This document shows, piece after piece, positions 37,641 to 48,656 of a stretch of DNA of 64,000 nucleotides; positions within the stretch are counted from its first letter, which is position 1; every line of letters starts with the position of its first letter. The DNA is taken from contig CM049313.1 in the NCBI GenBank assembly GCA_026874595.1, forward strand, positions 50,951,659-51,015,658, given 5' to 3'. A program made the position numbers and the translations under genes. Below the pieces are notes generated by a model, which saw only the letters and a program-made list of their open reading frames with translations, searched no databases and was not told where the DNA came from. The stretch comes from Sipunculus nudus. Lineage: Eukaryota > Annelida > Sipuncula > Golfingiida > Sipunculidae.

Positions 37641-38305
37641 CAATTTGAGCTCAGCTGACTATAAGTCATCTGAGCCATAGTCGTGGTCCGTTGTCCGTCC
37701 TTCTGTCTGTCCGTCCGGATGTCCGTCTGTAAGACTGGCACGTTTCGACACCATTGGACCTACGAATCTGAAATTCACCATACAGTTAGATGTCCCCAAA
37801 ATCTCCTACCATGCCGAAAATTGGGTCAATAGGACTTCATTCCTTTGAGATACTAAGGAAAAACCTCAATTTTTTATTAGAAATCTATTTTCACAATTCA
37901 GGACTGCCTTATATAAAAACCACTCATCTGGTTTTCTTCATATTTACCATAAGTATTCCTCTATATAGTTTCTATGTACATGCCAGAAATTAAGTCAGTA
38001 TTATTTAATTCAAAAAAGTTATGGGCCCAAACATAATGGACTTTGTAAAAAATCAGGAAAGATATTTGGTCACTTAAGACCAAAAGTGTTTAAGGTAGGG
38101 ACTTTTTTTCAGTAATACAACTTTAATTGATCAAAATTTAATTGTATACCAAAAATAAGATCAAAATCTGTTAAGTTTTTTAAAATATTTTCAAAAATAT
38201 AAAATTGGTACCTTAAATTTTGCCTAACTTTGGCCACGGCACGTTTTTTTCCTGTAAGTACTGTGGATTTAATTTTCACAGCATGTACACATAAGATTTC
38301 ATTAC

Positions 38306-38394
38306 GTAAACATCGATGTGAGCGTTTTCTGTATTAATGAGAATATTCTCTGTTAGTATTCACACGCCAGAAGCTCTACTTACAAAATTTTCCC
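38306..38394 (+). repeat. DIRS left inverted terminal repeat
   Basis: It is nearly identical to the reverse complement of 42375-42460. Shared parts include TTCTGTATTAATGAGAATAT and CACACGCCAGAAGCTC. The outer ends differ slightly: GTAAACATCGATGTGAGCG here against GTAAACGGATGTGAGC on the right. These differences let both ends be recognised in the internal complementary region. Confidence 0.9.
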
Positions 38395-38478
38395 CTTGTG
38401 GTCCCCTAAGGCATATCGGGCGACCTGCCTTGACAGGCTCGTCCGTCTCCTGCCTTTCCAGCTGTTCCATCGGAACCA

Positions 38479-39099
38479 ATGCGGGCCGAAACGGGGCTTG
38501 ATCAACCCTTTTCTGACGGTAGGTTGCTTTATTCCCCAGCGGCGCATGTATCCGATTCTCAGCTCTCGGATATGGAGGCTCTCGCCCGCCAGACCGCCGG
38601 CGTTGTCAACGACCTTCAGGCCGTTACCAGCCTGTTGTCTATTTCTCTGGATCCTGCCATGTTAAATAATATATGGCAGGCTTCCGCTCACGCATGTGCC
38701 GAGTTACAACTCTTGGCCTGGCGCCTGGTGGAGGATTGTATCTTGCTCCGCCGTGCCAGGTGTCTCCGCACCCTTCGCTCCGTCCAGCCCGCGCTCTCTC
38801 CCGCGGAGCTCTCGGATCTCTATACTCAGCCGTACACGGGATCTCTCCTCTTGGGGGGTCATCTATCCTGCGTCTGTGAGGCTGCCCTGGATCGTTCAGA
38901 TCGTCAGGCCCGCCTCCGGTCGGCGCCTCCTCCGACCTCACAGGCGTCTCGCCCTTACCGGTCCCGTACTGCTCCGGTACGGGCTCCGGCTGCTAGCCGC
39001 TTGGTGGCTTCTGCCCGCCCATCTGCTCGGACGTCCGGGTCTCGCCAGGCCTCCTCCTTTCGCGGTAAATCCGCTCGGAGGGGTCGCGGCCGTAAGTGA
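38479..39099 (+). CDS. Gag-like ORF1 of the DIRS element
   Basis: This is an uninterrupted 206-codon frame (frame 1). The N-terminal half is helical and acidic to neutral (LSDMEALARQTAGVVNDLQ). The C-terminal 60 residues are rich in Arg, Ser, Ala and Pro and end KSARRGRGRK, suggesting nucleic-acid binding. DIRS elements carry a gag-like protein of poor conservation in this position. I see no zinc knuckle. The frame may begin further upstream than the first ATG, because the region from 38395 is also open in another frame. Confidence 0.6.
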   Translation: MRAETGLDQPFSDGRLLYSPAAHVSDSQLSDMEALARQTAGVVNDLQAVTSLLSISLDPAMLNNIWQASAHACAELQLLAWRLVEDCILLRRARCLRTLRSVQPALSPAELSDLYTQPYTGSLLLGGHLSCVCEAALDRSDRQARLRSAPPPTSQASRPYRSRTAPVRAPAASRLVASARPSARTSGSRQASSFRGKSARRGRGRK

Positions 39100-39132
39100 C
39101 ACTCCAAGTCCGGTAGGCGGCCGTCTTCAGAC

Positions 39133-40791
39133 CTGTTATCGGGCCTGGAGGCGTGTCACCTCGCATCCCCTAGTTTTGAGCACAGTTCGTTTCGGTTTCC
39201 GAATTTCGTTTTTCACCCCTCCGCCCCGCACGGCGTTTCCGTTAGTTACTCCTCCACCCATGGCTCCGGCCAAGCGTCTCGCGCTAGAAAATGCCATTCG
39301 GTCCCTTCTCCTGAAGGGCGCCATTCTCCCGGTCGATCCCGGTACTCCCGGGTTTTATTCCCGCATTTTTCTTGTCCCCAAACCACACGGCCAGTGGTGC
39401 CCGATTATAGATTTGAAGCGCCTCAATGCCTTCAATATACCTGCCGTGTTCCGCACCGTCCGCCAGGGCGACTGGGCGTTCAAGATCGATTTAACAGACA
39501 CGTAATTCCATGTACCGATCCACCCTGTGTCTCAGCCGTACCTTTGGTTCGCCTACGGCCTTGCGTGTTTCAGTTCAGGGCCCTCCCGTTCGGGATCAAT
39601 ATTGCGTCCTGGATCTTTACGATCCTTGTTAATGCTGTAACCACTTACCTCCGGTTGGTCGGGGTATCAGTCCTCCCGTACTTGGATGACTGGCTCGTTC
39701 ACGCCCCTTCTCACGATCTACTTCTCCACCACCGTGCCCTAATGCTTTCCCTTCTTCACGATCTAGGCTTTCTGGTCAATTTCCAGAAGTCTCATCTGGT
39801 CCCTACCCAGACCATTCAGTTTCTGGACGTGGTCCGGGTTTTTCGTGCAGATCGTGTATCTCTCCCGCTCGACTTCGCGGTTGATCTGCGCCGGCGGATC
39901 CGCTCCCTTCTGTCGGCTCGTTGTGTCAGCTCCCATCTGGCGGCTTCCTTACACGGTTCTCTCAACTGGGCGGCCACGTTCGTCCCCATGGGCCGCCTAT
40001 TCCTCCGCCCGGTGCAGTCACTCCTCCGCTCCGCGTGTCTCCTGGGTTCAGCATCTCAGAGTACGTCAATTCTGCCTGCCCACCAGGCCTGGCGGGCCCT
40101 CCGCCCCTGGCTCTGACTGTCTTCTCTCCTTGGCGGCATTCCGTTCACGCAGACCGTCGCCTTTACGATCTTTACCAACGCGTCTCAGTTGGGCTGGGGT
40201 GCCCACCTGGCCGATCTTCGTATTTCCGACCTCTGGTCTCCTCGGGAGCATCTGCTCCATATCAATGTTCTGGAACTCAGAGCGGTCCGTCATGCGCTCG
40301 AACGCTGGTCTCCACGCTTCCTCAACAGCCATGTTCTAGTCATGACAGACAACACGACGGTTCTTGCATATATCAACAGGCAGGGCGGCACTCGGTCACC
40401 CTCGCTTCTGCGGGAAACTTATCGCCTGTTCGATCTGTGTATCCCTCTCGGTATTACACTTCAGGCTCGTCATGTCCACAGCGCCCTGAACATCCTCGCC
40501 GACGCCCTTTCCCGGGATCGCCTAGGTACCCTTACAGTCGTTTCTCTCCCTCTGCCGGTTCTCCGGGGGATCTTCGGCACTTGGGGGACTCCGGATTTCG
40601 ACCTGTTCCATTTCCCGAACCCTCCGCCCCTCGTTCCGTCCTGTCCACGGCTACGTCGCCCTCGCGTCCTTCTCCTGGACTTGCCCCCGTCCGCCTGGAC
40701 CGGCCGGTTCTTGTACGGGTTCCCGGCGCCGGCCCTTACCCGCAGTTGCTCCTCCGTCTCTCGGCGGCTCCTTTCACGGACCTCATCCTGA
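39133..40791 (+). pseudogene. DIRS reverse transcriptase-RNase H, broken
   Basis: The RT begins in frame 2 with ALENAIRSLLLKGAI, FYSRIFLVPKPHGQWCPIID and DWAFKIDLTDT. A stop at 39503-39505 follows, in place of the expected Tyr before FHVPIHP. The frame then moves to frame 1 near 39560, with FQFRALPFGINIASW and the catalytic box YLDD (39679-39690) in VSVLPYLDDWLVHAP. A further stop at 40114-40116 precedes the RNase H. RNase H motifs are ASQLGWGAHL, INVLELRAVRHAL (Glu) and VMTDNTTVLAYIN (Asp), ending with ILADALSRD; these are typical of DIRS and related YR retroelements. The frame closes at 40791. Confidence 0.88.
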
Positions 40792-41017
40792 TCGTCCCGT
40801 TTCATCCAGCGGCTCCGTGGTTTCCTCGATGTCGTTCGTTTCTCGTCTGTCCACCCATTCTCCTGCTGCTGTCGGTCGATCTGCCGCTCCGTCCTCGCGC
40901 TGCTCGGTTGTACCCTCTGAGCGCGTTCTTATTGTCATCTGATCGCTCAAAGATCAGGGGTTTTCAACGCCGGTTGCAGCTCTTGCAGCGGCTCCCTGTC
41001 GACGATCTCCCGACCAT

Positions 41018-42078
41018 GTGTATGACTCCCGCTGGCTCATTTTCTCTCAATGGGCCAGGGAGCGTCATATAGATCCACTGGATCCGCCGGTCCAGTTGCT
41101 CCTTGATTTCCTCCTGCATTTATTACAGGATAAACGTTTCTCCTTCCCCACTATTCGCCGCTATTGGGCGGCTCTTCTTTCCGTGCTTCGCCCCCTCCGT
41201 AGGGATTTGGTTCTCCGTCATCCCGTCGTTTCCGATTTTCTCCAGGGGGTCCGCGCTCGTTCAACCCGCCCGCGGTAGTTGGTTCCTTCTTGCATCTTGA
41301 CGTGGTACTCCGGCACCTCCGTGGCTCTCCTTATGAGCCGCTCCGCTCCTTGCACCTGCTCCATCTGTCGCGTAAGACGGCGTTCCTCCTGGCGCTCGCC
41401 AGTGCTGGCCGTCGTGCTGAGCTTCATGCTCTCATGGCCGATCCTAAATTTTCTCAAATTGCGGCTGACGGTTCATCCGCGGTCTTTCACTTTCCTCCGG
41501 ACTTTTATCGAAAATCGCAGTCTTACGATGACCCCGCAATTTCATGGCACGTTCCTGCCCTGCCTAACGGCCGGTACCGGTTCGGCGCCAGGAATTGCCC
41601 CGTCCGGGCCTTAAGATACTATCTTAAGGCTACAAAATCTCTCCGGGGGGGCCGTAAGAAACTTTTTATTTCCTCAAAATTGGGTGCAGCAGATAAAGAA
41701 ATAAGTCCTATTACTATCAGTAACTGGATAAAGGCTGCTATCATCGCCGCACATGACTCTTTACGTCCGGCTGAACTACAGTCCTTCCATGTCACGGCTC
41801 ATGAGGTCAGGGCTATCGCCTCATCCTTCGCTCACCTTTCGGGCGTGTCTCCTGCCGCGCTGGTCAAAATGGGTATCTGGAAGTCCCCTTCCACGTTTAC
41901 TCAATTTTACCTCAAGGACGTACGCCTGCAGGACTCCGGCCTTTATGCCATGGGTCCCGTGGTTGCCGCAGGCACTATCGTCAACGTCTCCAGCACGGCT
42001 TCCTCGACGTCTACTCACGTTCGGCCCGCTACCTGCCTGCAGACGTCGTCTTCTGCTGTGGTTTCTACTACTTGCTGA
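41018..42078 (+). pseudogene. DIRS tyrosine recombinase, broken
   Basis: The N-terminal SAM-like part lies in frame 2 (41018-41278) and ends at a stop, TAG 41276-41278. The catalytic part continues in frame 1 (from 41290). The visible active-site set is Arg in ASAGRRAEL (41410-41415), the H-x-x-R pair in TAHEVRAIA (His 41800-41802, Arg 41809-41811), Trp in MGIWKSP (41878-41880) and the nucleophile Tyr in FTQFYLKD (41908-41910). The catalytic half therefore retains all expected residues, and only the frame break disables it. In DIRS elements this enzyme integrates a circular DNA intermediate without a target duplication. Confidence 0.9.
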
Positions 42079-42143
42079 CCGTATTATCTTCATCCTCGTC
42101 GTTCCAGGTCAGTATCTCCCTCCCTATGGTTTATCTGTTTCTT

Positions 42144-42254
42144 CTCATTAATACAGAAAACGCTCACATCGATGTTTACGTAATAAAACCCCCCATTCCC
42201 CTCCCCGTGAATGGTGTTTTTGTTAGTAAACGGATGTGAGCTTTTCTGTATTAC
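42144..42254 (+). repeat. DIRS internal complementary region
   Basis: Bases 42144-42184 are the reverse complement of the left end (38301-38341). Bases 42189-42254 are the reverse complement of the right end (42430-42497). AAAA lies between. The region therefore represents the two termini fused head to tail, as needed to template completion of the circular DIRS replication intermediate. Confidence 0.9.
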
Positions 42255-42374
42255 AATCATCTGTCCCTCCCCCGATACTTCCTACTTCGCCCTCGAATAA
42301 TGTGGCTCTACCAAAGCGAGGCATGACCTAGATACCGAGAATGAGGCGGAAGTGGGCGATGATAGGCCTACTCA

Positions 42375-42460
42375 GGGAAAATTTTGTAAGTGGAGCTTCT
42401 GGCGTGTGAATACTAACAGAGAATATTCTCATTAATACAGAAAAGCTCACATCCGTTTAC
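42375..42460 (-). repeat. DIRS right inverted terminal repeat
   Basis: Inverted partner of 38306-38394. About 37 further bases to 42497 (ending GGAATGGGGGG) belong to the right end only and reappear inverted in the internal complementary region. Confidence 0.9.
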
Positions 42461-44149
42461 TAACAAAACCACCATTCACGGGGAGGGGAATGGGGGGATT
42501 TAATCTGTTTAAATCTGAAATTTGAAAATAAAAGCTGCAAAATTAGGCTAGTTATTGAATTTTTTTTTGGAGGCTCTTGTTGTATTCCCTTACATTGTCA
42601 AGCAGTCCACTTTGGTGACTGTAGGTCATTCAGTGCATATCTCTATGCTCCCCAGGCTGTTGGCATAATTTTAGATGTCCCCAAAATCTCCTACCATACC
42701 AAAAAATGGGTCATTAGGACTTTGTTCCTTCGAGATATTAAGGAAAAAAAACTCCATAAAAAAGCCATTGTTACACTTCAAGGCTGCCTTATATCAAAAC
42801 CACTCATCGGTTTTTTCCTCATATTTACCATAAATATTCCTCTATATAGTTCCTATGTACATGCCAGAAATACGGTCTGTATTATATAATTTAAAAAAGT
42901 TATGGGCTCAAACATAATGAATTTTGTAAAAAATCAGAAAAGATATTTGATCGCTTAACACAAAACATGTTAAAGCTAAGGACTATTTTCTAGTAATATA
43001 ACTTTAATTAATCAAAATTAAATTGTATACACAAAATTAGATCAAAATCTTTTAAATTTTTTAAAATATTAGCAAAAATAAAAATTGGTACCTTAAATTT
43101 TCCCTAACTTTGGCCACGGCATGTTTTTTTCCTGTAAGTACTGTGGATTTAATTTTCACAGCATGTGCACATAAGGATTTAATCTGTTAAAATCTGAATG
43201 TTGAAAATAAAAGCTGCAAAATTAGGCTAGTAATTGAATTTATTTCGGAGGCTCTTGTTGTATTCCTTTTTCATTGTCAAGCAGTCCACTTTGGTGAATG
43301 AGGTCATTCAGTGCTGCTCTCTCCACTAAGATGAGCTTGATCAGGCTGTCTGCAGTTAATACCATACCACAGGGAGCCTTTTTCTCTGGCAACCCCCGCT
43401 CCCCCCACCCCCCACCCCCACCCCATCCCCATTCTGTTGACAGACCTGTACTATGAACTACCGGTAGATGAATCTTAAAATTAACATTTTTTTCAGCAAA
43501 GAGCAGTAACAACGGAGACCCCTCCCCCACCCACCCCTTCAATACACAGGACTAATAAACAAGATGAATCTTATAATTTTAATGTTAAATAAATTCTTTT
43601 TGATGAGACTTGAACAATTTTGATTGTTTTAAAGAAAAACAATTCAGGAATTTAATCATAATATTCAAATATGATAAAATTTTAGGATCTAATGTAAGTG
43701 CTAACTGACAAGATTTAAGAAGATATAAATACTTTGTAGCATTTTATTCATATCTTTAAAGTTGGCAGGGACTAGGTGTGAATAACACTGTTAACTAAGT
43801 ATTAAAATTAGGAATATTGGTCAATCTTTGTTGGATTAATTTTTAACTCATATGGCCATATATTTAACTTTTGAAAACTTAATTACCTTCACACATTATT
43901 TGTTTATGAAATGTTACTTTTATATAACACTTACCTCAGGCCTATTTGTTCCCTTGGTGCATCACTAAATGGTTTAGCTCATGTCCATTATTCTATAATT
44001 CACAGAGTTTCATTCTAGCAGGGCCATTTTCTCATAGCTTTTCTAATGATAATATACATGAAAAACCAAAAGAAATAAAAATATTTTGCAGTTACTAATA
44101 TTTTCCGAAATTCAGCTGAGCGATGTGACCCATGGGTCCTTTGTTCTAT

Positions 44150-45776
44150 ACATTTGCTATGCACGTGCCAGAAATGATGTCAGTATTGCGTAATTGTTTT
44201 AAGTTATGGGCCCAAACATAATGCACTTTTTAAAAAATCAAGAAATATATTTACTCCCTAAACAAGAGGATTGCTGAAGCTAGAGATTTTTTGTCAGGGA
44301 TGTAACATTATTTAATCAAGATTCAATTGAATACCAAAAATTAGTTCTGAATTTTCAAATTTTATAAGTTATTAGTATAAATTTAAAATTAGTACGTTAA
44401 ATTTTGCCCAACTTTGACCATGGCACGATTGTTTCCTGAGAGCACTGTTAATACAATTTTCATATTATGCACACATAAGGATTTCATCTTTGTAGTTTAG
44501 AAAGCTGCCAGAAATTGGCCAAATATTGTAGCTTTTATTAATGTTTTTATGAGACCATGTCAGACCCAGGCTTAATCCAGCCCCTTTTCAGTCACCTGTA
44601 TGTTGACCTTGTTGACCTTTCATCAGATTATGCATGCTTGAGCGAAGTATACACTGGGGCAGCCAGGCAGCTAATGCCCAGCCACAGTTGATCCAGGTGT
44701 CCAACCCAACTCATCTAGTAGTTGTTTTGAAAAAAAAACATAACAATAAACAATAAATTTATAATTTTGTATTGTTTTTTTTTATAACAAATTAAAGAAA
44801 AATTTATAGAAAAGAATTTGTTAGTTGATGAGTAACAGAAAATTAACTTGCAGTTAATGATGATGTAAGAATCTTGTATGGATGGATAGAATGTCAATGT
44901 AAATGTTATTCCTAATAACACCATGCAGTCACCTACGGTATTATTCAGTGAAATTTTAATGATAAAAAAAGAAATAATATTATTCATTACTAATCATTAG
45001 GGATCATATGAAGGATATTCATGATAGACAAAGATGCAGTTGATAATATTAATCTAGATTCCTACTGTGTAGATTGTTGTGAAAGTAGTCCAAAGTGAAT
45101 AATTACATTTAAATAAAAGCCATAAAACCAGGTACTTATGATCATTATTTGAATTTGTGAATTTTGTATATTCTGGATTCTCAACATCATTGTTTGGCTA
45201 AAACTGAATAAATACTAGACATGGTGCAAATGCTTTGCAAATGTATTTGAATACAAATATGAATATGTACTGCATTAAAAAATTTTATTGCATAAGAATG
45301 GGAATTCAGGTAAAAATGAAAGTATTTGAATACCAGTGCAGATACTTTCAAAATGTATTCATGAATGCATTCATGAATATATTCTATAATATTATTTCAA
45401 TAATCATTTCAGTTATATTTTATTTTAAAAAATCATATGATTTTCTTATTATTTTTTTAAATAAAAATTATATTGGCACAATATTTGTTATTAAATTTTA
45501 ATAAATAGTTAAACTCTTTTATTATATGTGCTTCTTATAAGTTATATGGCCAAGTCAAAATCTGTGTGACAATAGAACTCCATTTGTCAATAAAATAAAT
45601 GAAATGAATCCGCTTCCCTGTCTCCAAAGATACTATCAAAATCATACATAAGCTAAACACCAACTCATAATAAAGCTTATATTTATTACCACACAAAACA
45701 AGCATGTGCCTTTTTCCCAAATCATATTTTTTATCATGTATAACAGCTGAGCGCCGTGACCCATGGGTCCCTTGTT
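44150..45776 (+). repeat. Family A body unit and a further family A 3' end
   Basis: 44150-44490 is a third diverged copy of the unit seen at 37788 and 42672. A separate family A 3' terminus (CAGCTGAGCG, GACCCATGGGTC, CCTTGTT) lies at 45743-45776. The stretch from 44500 to 45740 is very AT-rich with no visible gene. The simplest reading is one family A element nested in another. Confidence 0.5.
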
Positions 45777-46194
45777 CAAAAGAATTATCCTAGGACATGG
45801 TTCTTTCAATCATATCGGGAAAAAATTAAGTTGGTCTTATGGCCATTATTATGTCTATTTCAAACTGAGGACTGCAAACTGTTCTTTTACAAAATTATTG
45901 TTTCAATTATAACTTCTGTAACATGGCACAAAAATTATTCTAAGGTGGCCTATGTTCAAGTTCACTTGAATGATTTTTGGCAGAATTATTGGACCTTTAA
46001 CAATGAAAGAACTGCATCTTTTATTATTCTAGATATTTTGATAAAAAGTTTATGAATATTTCAGCTTGAAAAAAAGCATTTTAGCCAAAGTCTTTCAGTA
46101 TGTGTAAACAGATTTGCCAACAGGCCAAGATTGTGTCTGTATATTAAAATAGGTTAAGAAACTGCCAACTGTTTCAGATTTTCCAATAAATCAG

Positions 46195-46560
46195 GAGTTC
46201 ATTCAGTGCAGCCAGATATAGGTCAAGAGTTCAATCAGTGCAGCCAAGCACAAGGCATGTGATCACCTCATGGGTGACATGTGAACACCTCATGGGCACC
46301 ATGTGATCACCTCATGGGTGTCATGCCCCTCAGGGCTGCATGTGGAGCCAATCTATTTATAGCTTTGGCAGACTGCCAACTGTATCAGATTAGGCAACAG
46401 GTCAAAAGTTCACTCAGTGCAGCCAGGTGCAGGTCATGAGTTCACTCAGTGTAGTAGCCTGAGCCAGCAAATTTGTCACAGTTCACTCGGGGCAACTGCC
46501 TTCCTTTCCTAAGCCTGGTCAGTCCCATGCATCAGATTCAAGGTAAGTTTGATGTATTGG
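46195..46560 (+). repeat. Small tandem repeats
   Basis: A 22-bp unit ATGTGATCACCTCATGGGTG is repeated three times at 46257-46322. TTCA(C/A)TCAGTGCAGCCAG recurs around 46200, 46231, 46410 and 46440. Confidence 0.65.
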
Positions 46561-46599
46561 CCTGATATTTTGACCTGTCTATGTGTCTCTTATGGCTTT

Positions 46600-46890
46600 C
46601 TCGTTCACAAGACAGGTGTCACCACCTACAATGACATTTGCACAGTGTGTGACTTTTGTTCCTGCTTATTTCCATAGAGGAATTTGATATATCATCCTGA
46701 AATTTTTGCATATTTATACCTATCGAATAGATTTGTCGTATACAAGACTGGTGGTGCCACCTACAATAATTTTTGCACAGTGTGTGTACCTGCTTATTTC
46801 TCAGGAGAGGGTTGATATATCAGTCTGAACTTGGGCATATGTATATATCTCTGATAGCTTCGTTGTATACAAGACTGGTGGTGCCAGCTA
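46600..46890 (+). repeat. TGGTGCCACCTACAAT tandem units
   Basis: Three units of about 120-130 bp (landmarks near 46617, 46751 and 46879) share GACTGGTGGTGCCACCTACA and ATTTCTCAG-like segments. Confidence 0.6.
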
Positions 46891-46897
46891 CAATCAT

Positions 46898-48165
46898 TTT
46901 TAGCTCAGCTGACTGTAAGTCAACTGAGGTATAGGAATGGCACTTTGTCCGTCGTCCGTCCGGATGACCGTTAGCAGGGCACAAATTGTAATGGCAAATG
47001 GCTGGTCCTAGAAACTTCTTAGTGAACATCCAGGGAGGTCAATAAAAAATCTCCTTGGAAACCTGAAATTAGGTCACTGCGACCTATATCCTTCGAGCTA
47101 TAGGGCTTGAAAGTACCCACCAGAATAGAAAAAAAAATTGATACAAAACCTCCGATATCTTGATAAATAATGCATGGTTTGTCATGAATTTTGCCTTGAA
47201 TATTGACCATGACTAGTTTTGTCAGTTCCTGAAACGTGGTGGAGCCACCGGTATTTTTTCCTATTTTAACGAAATTTTTCTATGTATTTAATTTAAAATG
47301 ACAACAATCATGTCAGTTTCTCAGCTGTGTTTACATCTGGTGTCCCGAAACCTGGTGTATTTATTGATCACGAGTGGATGCCCTATACTAATCACCCCGT
47401 CTGTCTGTCTGTTTGTATGTCTGTCTGTCTGTCAATCCGTCAATCCACACCAATTTGTTTCCAGACGATAACTCCAGGTTGGATTGGCACATGGATTTCA
47501 AGCTTGACTTACACATGGCCCACCGCGAAAGCAAGAACCTATATGATTTTTGGGTCATGAGGTAAATGGTCAAGGTCACAGGACCCATTTTATTCAAAAG
47601 GAATGTGTATGCATTTGATGCCAAACCTTTCATTGCAAACCTTCCATCTTCAAGATAGTGCTAACCTGCCACTAGGGGAAGATTCTGTTTGATTTTGGGT
47701 CAAAGGTCAAGGTCACAGGGCCCATCCATTCACAAATTAGTTTATGGATGATAATTCTGCTTTGTTTAGACAGACTGGCTTCAAACTTGATTCAATAATG
47801 ACCAACCACATAAGTAAATTCATTTTGATTTTCAGGGTCCAGCGATCTAAGTTGAAGGTCACAGAAGCCACATCTTTAAAAAAATTGTGGATGCACTGTA
47901 AATCAAACTTTTCATCCTGAACTTTCCAACGTTCACACGTGAGGAAACCTGTAGAATTTTAGGTCATCTGGTCTGAGGTCAAGGTCACTTTTTAAAAGAT
48001 TTTTACAATAATCCTAATGCTGCAAGTTCAAGGATATTAAGTTCTAAGATTTTTTGGTCACAAGGTCATTTGTTAAGGTCACAGGACTGTCATTCTGAAA
48101 AATTTCTTCAAAAATATCCTTATAGACAAATTCAGCTGAGCGTCGAGACCCATGGGTCCCTAGTT
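46898..48165 (+). mobile_element. Family A element, 1.27 kb
   Basis: The 5' end TTTTTAGCTCAGCTGACT and hairpin are at 46898-46930, with a GTCCGTCGTCCGTCC tract (46949-46965). The 3' end CAGCTGAGCG, GACCCATGGGTC and CCTAGTT is at 48133-48165. A GTCTGTCTGTCTGTC tract (47398-47432) and AGGTCA direct repeats (47698-47716 and others) lie inside. The final CTAG differs from the CTTG of other copies. Confidence 0.7.
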
Positions 48166-48656
48166 GTGTTGTGTGCACCCATGCCGGAATTTCAGCAGTG
48201 GTGTTTGTGTAATTGTTTCTTATTCAAAATGTTTAGTACCTGCATTGTTCATATACATGAGAAGTCATGGTCCAGGATTTAAGCATTATACCTGGTGTAT
48301 ATCCCAATGCACATTTTCGCATTAGGCCTGTAGGCCTTGTTTTAATTGAATTTTTTATGCAAAATTTGTACATTTCATATGCAACGCGATATCTCGAAAA
48401 GTTTTACTTAGATCTACTTCTAATTGTAAGAGGAGGCGGCATCGTCTGGGTCTCCAGAGCTGATTAGGTTTTGGTTACACTTGAATGTTTTTTTAATTAT
48501 TTTTTAATGATTTTTTGTATACAAAATTTTACATTTCATATGTGACTATTTCTCAGACAGTTTTACGGGATCTACTTCTTATAAGAGTAGCAGGTGCAAC
48601 TTAAGGGTCTCCAGAGTTTATTAAGTTTTGGTCACACTTGAATATTTTTTTTTATT

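Larger units (their letters stand above)
38301..42497 (+). mobile_element. DIRS-type tyrosine-recombinase retrotransposon, 4.2 kb, defective
   Basis: The element is markedly GC-richer than its surroundings. In order it encodes a basic gag-like protein, reverse transcriptase, RNase H and a tyrosine recombinase. There is no LTR, protease or DDE integrase. It has inverted terminal repeats (38306-38394 and 42375-42460) and an internal complementary region (42144-42254) that is the reverse complement of both extreme ends joined together, the signature of DIRS1-like elements. Reading frames contain stops at 39503-39505, 40114-40116 and 41276-41278 and shifts near 39560 and 41280, so this copy cannot move by itself. 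Insertion is in a family A unit. ATTT occurs on both sides of the element but only once in the empty site, and the internal region shows TTTT at the joined ends, which fits recombination over a short T core. Confidence 0.92.
37646..44146 (+). mobile_element. Family A element interrupted by a DIRS retrotransposon
   Basis: The 5' end GAGCTCAGCTGACT and hairpin sit at 37646-37680, with a GTCC tract at 37690-37730. The 3' end CAGCTGAGCG..GACCCATGGGTC..TTTGTT is at 44113-44146. A body unit beginning AGATGTCCCCAAAATCTCCT appears at 37788 and again at 42672. The first copy breaks off at 38300 and resumes at 42498. The second is uninterrupted and reads CACATAAGGATTTAATCTG at the equivalent point (about 43170), giving the empty site. 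A third partial unit (44150-44490) follows the 3' end. Confidence 0.65.

Noticed and set aside
38639-42093. Long open frames on the minus strand and in extra frames within the DIRS element
   Set aside because: High GC reduces stop codons in all frames. They lack any motif and overlap the clear RT, RNase H and recombinase frames.
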